NCBI RefSeq assembly: GCF_022965805.1
Contig: NC_133101.1
Location: 7,208,569-7,272,568 of the forward strand
DNA: 64,000 nucleotides
Direction: 5' to 3'
Source of the DNA: Primulina eburnea
Taxonomy: Eukaryota > Streptophyta > Magnoliopsida > Lamiales > Gesneriaceae
Positions within the stretch are counted from its first letter, which is position 1. The number at the start of each line of letters is the position of its first letter. The translations under genes and the position numbers were made by a program. This document shows, one piece after another, positions 59,041 to 64,000 of the stretch. The notes under the pieces were generated by a model. The model had not been told where the DNA came from and did no database searches. It saw only the letters and a program-made list of their open reading frames with translations.

Positions 59041-59045
59041 ATCTC

Positions 59046-59957
59046 AACGTGGAATGTCTGCTAAATTTTCTATTGCAATTTAAAAAAAATTAAAAAAAGA
59101 ACAAATATTCCAGTCATAGACTTATTAGATATTGAAAAAAAGTTTCAAACAATTCATTCATAGAAAATACCACAAGAACTCTCGGTCAATATCGAAACAT
59201 TGGTGTCAAAAAATTTATTCACTCAAAGTATATATTCATAATCACCCTATAAATGTTTATTTTTGTCCAAACCATAGATGTCAAATAAATTTTTTTATAA
59301 CTTCCACTAAATTTTATACACAAACAAACAATATGTGGTCATTGGCAAGAACTCGTTGAATCCATCGATTTCCAACAAAATTTTGTTTTGATAATTATAT
59401 TAATTTAGTTACTTTTTTAACGTATCTACATCGTAATAAAAATAATCAATTTAATAAAAATTGTAAAAATATTAGTTAAAAATATAAATTTATATTTATG
59501 CACACTATTTGTACAAAAATACTCGAGATGCATCATTAAATGAAATATTCATTGAATAATTAATTTGTCTATAGCTAGAGTAAACCATATTTCGCAAAGT
59601 TCAGGCATACTGTTCACAAAATACGAGCAAGTTCTTGTGGTTTTCCTTTTTCTTTTCCAAGCTAAGGCATACTGTTCACAAAATAGATCGGTTAAATTTG
59701 ATTTCCATGCAAACTCAATTGTCACAAAATATGACATCCACACTAACCCTTGAAAAATTCCAAAAATAATACAAAATTAACTAAATAGATAAAGAAACTT
59801 ATGTCCCATTATTTAACATTAAAGTCCATATTTAACATTAAATCGATTCAAGATCATAAATTAATTATTATTTATTAATTGAATCGAACCCAAAATGAAC
59901 TCTACAACAAATGAAACACACACTGCACACATGCATATATCAAAGAAACTAATCATT
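59046..59957. other. AT-rich spacer and oleosin 3' flank
   Basis: No gene. GGCATACTGTTCACAAAATA occurs twice (about 59604-59623 and 59664-59683). Confidence 0.5.
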
Positions 59958-60380
59958 CTACTGCCCGTGTTGCTCCGCCTTATCCTTCATCTCCCTCGCC
60001 TTTGTTGCCAATTTTGATTTCGCTTCGTCCACCTGATCCGCCCCCGGGGGTTGTTTCCCCGTCACGTACCTGTAGATCCAAGTCAGAACACTCACCGCCG
60101 CCACCCCGAACCCGCCGGAGGCCAAGAACCCTGAACACAGCAAGAAGATCGTGATCACCGCCGGCACCAAAACGGGGCTGAATATCACCAGCAGAGGCGT
60201 CGCCAGCGTCAGGGTGATAACCGTCGCCGCCACGGTCAGGCCGGATAGGAGGAGGAGAGAGCCGCCAGCAGTGACAGCTGTTGCGGCCTTTACCACCTGG
60301 TGGCTAACCGGCTGCTTCTGTTGATGCATCACCGGGTACCTGCCTTGGTGCTGCGGGTCATACGGGTATCGATCGGCCAT
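59958..60380 (-). CDS. Oleosin, low-molecular-weight form
   Basis: Structural protein of the seed oil-body surface, embedded in the triacylglycerol core and preventing coalescence. 140 residues, no intron. The hydrophilic N-arm covers residues 1-30. The central hydrophobic hairpin is about 31-104 and contains the proline knot P62-x5-S68-P69-x3-P73 at its turn, in [20 protein letters not shown]. The amphipathic C-arm (105-140, [20 protein letters not shown]) lacks the 18-residue insertion of the high-molecular-weight form, so it is the L type. It strongly resembles sesame L-oleosin from memory. The promoter carries seed motifs (see 60483-60556). Confidence 0.96.
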   Translation of the reverse strand: MADRYPYDPQHQGRYPVMHQQKQPVSHQVVKAATAVTAGGSLLLLSGLTVAATVITLTLATPLLVIFSPVLVPAVITIFLLCSGFLASGGFGVAAVSVLTWIYRYVTGKQPPGADQVDEAKSKLATKAREMKDKAEQHGQ

Positions 60381-60482
60381 TTTCTAGCTAGCTTGGAAGA
60401 AGCTCGAAACCTTGATAATTGTTTACAGTAATTTTGCGCAGCTATGGGTATTTTATGTGTATTTGTTGATGGGAAGAAAAGG

Positions 60483-60556
60483 GATTTAAATAGGGCAGAG
60501 GGGAGAGTGCGTGTCGGAAGCCCGGCGTTACGTGGCGGAGAGTCAACATGCATGCA
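60483..60556 (-). promoter_or_regulatory. Oleosin promoter: TATA, ABRE-like and RY motifs
   Basis: On the minus strand upstream of the oleosin ATG: TATTTAAATC (complement of 60483-60492) as TATA box, GCCACGT (complement of 60530-60536) as an ABRE/G-box-like core, and the RY repeat TGCATGCATG (60547-60556). RY plus ABRE is the known signature of seed-maturation promoters bound by ABI3/FUS3/LEC2 and bZIP factors. Confidence 0.75.
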
Positions 60557-61895
60557 AGTGACAGAGGTTTTTATACACATACACATCATTTTTTTATTTC
60601 AAATTTTTTTTAAGAAAACAAAAAATAAAATTGTTTTTGAAAGGTTATTTTATCCTGTTATTTATAAAAATATGATAAAATTAATTTGAAAAATTAAAAT
60701 TTTCCTTATTTTTAATAAGGTTTTATTTGTTTAAAAAAAAAGGTTATATTAAAAAAGTTACATAAATTTAATTCCCATGCTAAAAATAAAAAAAGAATAG
60801 ATGGTATTTCGGGAATTCAGAAAAATAGGACATGACATTAATTTATATCATTATATCCAACCTTAATATAGCGTACAAGACAAATAGAATCAACCACAAC
60901 TAATTAATATCATTATTATACCTTTAGTGATACAGAATAGCACTAATCTATAGTTTCACATAAAAAAATTTAGGTAAAATTGTTTTTTTTTGTCAAATAT
61001 ATATTTTTCTTTTTTGTGATATGATGGTGATCTGTGTTGTAAAATTTCAGTCTTATTCCACTATCTTTGAGTTTTTAGCAATTTTAATTTTTTTTTTCTG
61101 ACATATAAAGTCATAAATGACTAAATTGTGAATAAAAATATAAAATTAAATAACTAAAATTGCAAAAACTGGAAATTAACTTATGAGAGTTAATCTTTAG
61201 TCAATTAATCAAGATGTTGATAGCTAGACACTTACATCTTCATAAATAAATATTTATGGTTGTGGTAATATCAAAAAATAAAAGATATATAAAACTAATT
61301 ATATACATATATTTATGCACACAGCAAAAAACCATGGTTTCATCCCATTTTATTACAAATTACGAAAAGGGGATTCAAATTTAAAATATCCTTACTTTTA
61401 TAAGTAGAAAAATTATTCGCCAAAAAGTCCATCCGGACGGCGGGTTTTTATTTTCTCACAACCCATCATTGCCCAAAAATGGTATTTTCAAAGAGAAAAC
61501 AAAAGTTCCACTTATATATATTAACTTTAAAGATTGTACGTAGTGTACATTCAAATTTCATTTGTATTATTTTTGAAGGGTTAGAAGAAGCAGACGAACG
61601 TCCCTGATGAAATCTCTCCTTATTTTACTATCTCTACACTTCATTCAACTCGATCTGTGGATGACCATCGGAGTCTGGCTTTGTAGTTCACTAGTTTTCG
61701 ACGTAGAATGTTTTAAATTAGTTTTAGAAAGAGTTTAATAATGGATTGTCTCTTATCTCTAACAACAGGCATGCTACCTCTTTTTTTTTGGTTCAGGAAA
61801 GAGTTTGTTACAATTAAATTTTGAAACTGAATATTGTCGTAAACTTAAGAACTTGATATCAGATGAATTATAAGTTATTGACATGAGTTATCTCT
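60557..61895. other. AT-rich spacer
   Basis: No gene or recognisable element. Confidence 0.5.
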
Positions 61896-62258
61896 GTTAA
61901 GATAAGAACTTGGACCTAACTCAACCCCAAAAGCTAGCTCAAGGGAGAGGGATTGTCCAAGATCATATAAACAATTCTCAGGTTATTTATCCAACCGATG
62001 TAGGACAATTAAAACACCCCTCTTACGTCCGGGAATGAACATCTAGAGCGTGGAGTTTACAAATGACCCAATTATGGGGACAACGGGTGGTCTAATTATA
62101 GACAGTCCAATACATAACGGTGGAACTCCAGGCTCTGATAGCATGTTAAGATAAGAAATTGGACCTAACTCAACCCCAAAAGCTAGCTCAAAGGGGGAGG
62201 ATTGTCCAAGACCATATATACAACTCTCAGGTTATTTATCCAACCAATGCAAGACAAT
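61896..62258. repeat. Duplicated dicot repeat (two direct units)
   Basis: GTTAAGATAAGAA(C/A)TTGG with CCAAAAGCTAGCTCAA, ATTGTCCAAGA and GGTTATTTATCCAACC occurs at 61896-62012 and again at 62144-62258. The intervening CTCTGATAGCATGTTAAG leads into the second unit. I recall this text as a dispersed dicot repeat, possibly an LTR pair of a small retroelement (two about 115-bp direct ends around about 130 bp), but no TG/CA tips are clear. Confidence 0.65.
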
Positions 62259-62693
62259 TAACAATGTCAATGACTAAAAATTGAATGAATTTTTTATGAG
62301 GATCAACAATCTTCAAATAGTAGCATTTTCAATATTAAGTTAGTAGTTAATCATTCGTAATATACTAGTCTTTATAAGTTCCATCCCTTTCGCTTTAGAG
62401 ATGGCTTAATGTATAGTTTGATACTTTCATTTCCTCGAGTAAGCTCTGTTTTGTAGGCTTTTTTTAAACATTTATATATATATGTGATAATTCATATTGA
62501 AAAATATTGATATTTTAAATATATTGAAATCTAAATTCGTCTATACAAAAAAGGCCCAAATTTTCTTTCATTTTTTTTTATTTCCCCCTTTTCTCAAACT
62601 AAAATTTAGGCCAAAACCTCATTGTTCATCAAGCAAAGGTTTGATTAGTGTACACAACACACACACAACACTTGTTTTGCACACATTTTTCAT
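62259..62693. other. Spacer and ERF 3' flank
   Basis: AT-rich; no gene seen. Confidence 0.5.
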
Positions 62694-63464
62694 TTACCCC
62701 AAACAAGTCCCAACCTTCGTGTTTCCACAGGCCACCAATAAATGCTCGCCAGGTGGCAGCTGCATCATTTGGAGCCCTAGTTGATAAACATTAGATAGGC
62801 TCTCAATCTGCGGCTCGGCTTGCTCAGCCACTGTAACCTTCGTTCTCTTAGCCGAGCCAAAATCCAAGCTGGCTGAAATTGTTGGAGCCGCTGGCTCAGG
62901 TGATCTCCGCTTAGCCGTGATTCTCACCGGCTCCGGCTCATTCAAGCTGATCTTGTGCGGGAAATTAAGCAACGCCTTCGCGCCGCGCATGCTGAAAGCC
63001 GCTCTGTCGTAAGCCAAAGCCGCTTCCTCAGCCGTCTCGTACGTCCCGAGCCATACGCGCGCGCCGTTTTTAGCCGGATCCCTTATCTCCGCCGCGAATT
63101 TACCCCACGGCCGCTGCCTCACTCCCCTATAGTGCCTCCCTTTCGGCGGCACCGCCACAGACGCAGCAGAAAATTCCGTACTCGACGCAGCCGTGCTCAT
63201 CTCAGGCTCCGATTCAAACCTCAGCTCGGGTTTAACATCGTTAAACGGCGTCCATCCATCGGTAACGGCGTCACGCAGAACACCGTAAATAACCATGTCC
63301 TCAGAGTCGTCAACCTTCAACGGCAGGTCACCCCAGGTCTCAGTTAAACACGGAATGAGACTGCTGAAACTCGAGCTCCGGAAATACAATGGCTGCGCTT
63401 CCGCAGGAAATGCCACCGGCGTCAACTCCAACATTCTTGACTTGAACATAACGATTTGAATCAA
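62694..63464 (-). CDS. AP2/ERF transcription factor, group IX-like
   Basis: 256-residue intronless ethylene-response-factor protein that binds GCC-box promoters in the nucleus. The AP2 domain is residues about 111-169: [20 protein letters not shown], then [20 protein letters not shown] and GAKALLNFP, with the ERF-type Ala and Asp in AAEIRD. The N-terminal [15 protein letters not shown] block matches the activation-type motif of group IX (ERF1/2/5) proteins. A basic KRRSPEP and AKRTK stretch after the domain can serve nuclear import. The start is not fixed: Met-1, Met-6 and Met-11 are all possible, and the leader before the acidic block is short. A TATATATA stretch lies about 125 bp upstream. 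No EAR repression motif is seen. Confidence 0.9.
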   Translation of the reverse strand: MIQIVMFKSRMLELTPVAFPAEAQPLYFRSSSFSSLIPCLTETWGDLPLKVDDSEDMVIYGVLRDAVTDGWTPFNDVKPELRFESEPEMSTAASSTEFSAASVAVPPKGRHYRGVRQRPWGKFAAEIRDPAKNGARVWLGTYETAEEAALAYDRAAFSMRGAKALLNFPHKISLNEPEPVRITAKRRSPEPAAPTISASLDFGSAKRTKVTVAEQAEPQIESLSNVYQLGLQMMQLPPGEHLLVACGNTKVGTCLG

Positions 63465-63871
63465 TCCAACAATGGATTGCTTTTCAAAATCTTGGGTTTG
63501 TCTGCAATCAAGTAATGGTTGGAATTTGGATTCAAGATTTTTTACAAGAAGCCCAAAAAATTCTGAATTCTGAATGAAAAAAATGTTGGTGTATATATAT
63601 TAGGATGGAAGAGACAAGAAAGGCACAGGAAGGTGCATGCATCCGTGCAAATTTTAATTTGATTTGGTGCTTATTATTATATAAAATAAAATATATTATT
63701 ATTTATCAAATTTATATATTATAAAGTTATATGACATGATGATTAAAATGTACCAAGGTTGGTTACAGTGAAAGTTCTCAAAGTGGGAGGAGAAGATCAC
63801 GTGGTTATTGAAAGCAACTTGGAGTTTTTTAAAATGATAATAATTTAACATATTATATCACAAGGAATGAA
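63465..63871 (-). promoter_or_regulatory. ERF promoter and upstream spacer
   Basis: TATATATA box near 63588-63597 on the minus strand. An ACGTG core sits at about 63798-63803 (ATCACGTGGT), a G-box-like site more than 300 bp upstream. Otherwise AT-rich. Confidence 0.5.
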
Positions 63872-64000
63872 GAGTGAGTCTCATGTGAAGTCGTCTCATG
63901 GATTATAATCTGTGATACGGGTCAATCTTATCCATATTCACAATAAAAAGTAATATTCTTAGCATAAAAAGTAATTTTTTTTCATGGGTGACCCAAATAA
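63872..64000 (-). mobile_element. 182-bp MITE family, copy 14, cut by the window edge
   Basis: Begins GAGTGAGTCTCATGTGAAGT and reaches GGTGACCCAAATAA at the window end; the last third is outside. Confidence 0.85.

Larger units (their letters stand above)
56850..59045. mobile_element. LTR-retroelement remnant carrying a CACTA insertion
   Basis: 56850-57625 and 58518-59045 look like parts of a single old non-coding LTR-type repeat: TTGCCAAGCGGTTTTCGTTC, CCGCTCACCTACGGGCGTAA and GGAATTTATG/AAATTTAAGGAG-type purine text, a style I recall from a dispersed asterid repeat. It ends in a 106-bp tandem duplication. No LTR pair or coding region can be set. Confidence 0.45.

Overview
This is nuclear DNA from a eudicot plant. 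The evidence is intron-rich genes with GT-AG introns, AT-rich spacers, plastid-targeted proteins, a seed oleosin, an ERF transcription factor, an RR-type CCCH protein and dense transposable elements. The oleosin and the repeat families remind me of Lamiales (sesame/Gesneriaceae relatives), but that placement is inference from memory.

Layout. (1) 1-5461: a decayed Ty3/gypsy element on the minus strand, entering from the left edge and ending in its 5' LTR. (2) 5.5-18.6 kb: a mosaic of duplicated segments, an AUF1-type F-box gene (10942-11850), a fragment of it, a 1165-bp solo LTR, a Cassandra-type solo LTR carrying 5S rRNA sequence, Harbinger-like and Copia-TRIM-like elements, and many copies of one 182-bp MITE. 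(3) 19.2-28.7 kb, minus strand: an intact eight-exon ORANGE (OR) gene whose fourth intron holds a complete, very young, antisense Ty1/copia element (22859-27808). (4) 28.8-34.4 kb: mostly gene-poor, with an RNase H-like fragment, a nested MITE pair and an orphan promoter-like region. (5) 34.4-38.3 kb: a secreted glycine-rich protein, a hAT MITE and a two-exon plastid methionine sulfoxide reductase A. (6) 38.3-51 kb: repeat-rich, including the inverted partner (41.6-43.7 kb) of the 6.6-10.45 kb segment, (AT)n tracts, an imperfect tandem repeat and two broken F-box copies. (7) 51.2-55.2 kb: a complete eight-exon RABD2 (Rab1) GTPase gene followed by a short RR-TZF gene. (8) 55.2-64 kb: a CGGTATACC-rich repeat, a CACTA element inside an LTR-like remnant, an oleosin gene with seed-type promoter motifs, a duplicated dicot repeat and a group IX-like ERF gene.

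How the genes work together. There is no operon-like organisation. Two genes act in plastids: OR, the chaperone-like regulator of phytoene synthase and chromoplast formation, and MSRA, which repairs oxidised methionine. RABD2 serves ER-to-Golgi traffic and oleosin coats seed oil bodies. The ERF and RR-TZF proteins are stress and hormone regulators at the transcriptional and mRNA level. The most notable arrangement is the recent copia insertion in OR. The other strong signal is a MITE family whose copies repeatedly show 9-bp target-site duplications and which, with the duplications, lets insertions be ordered in time.
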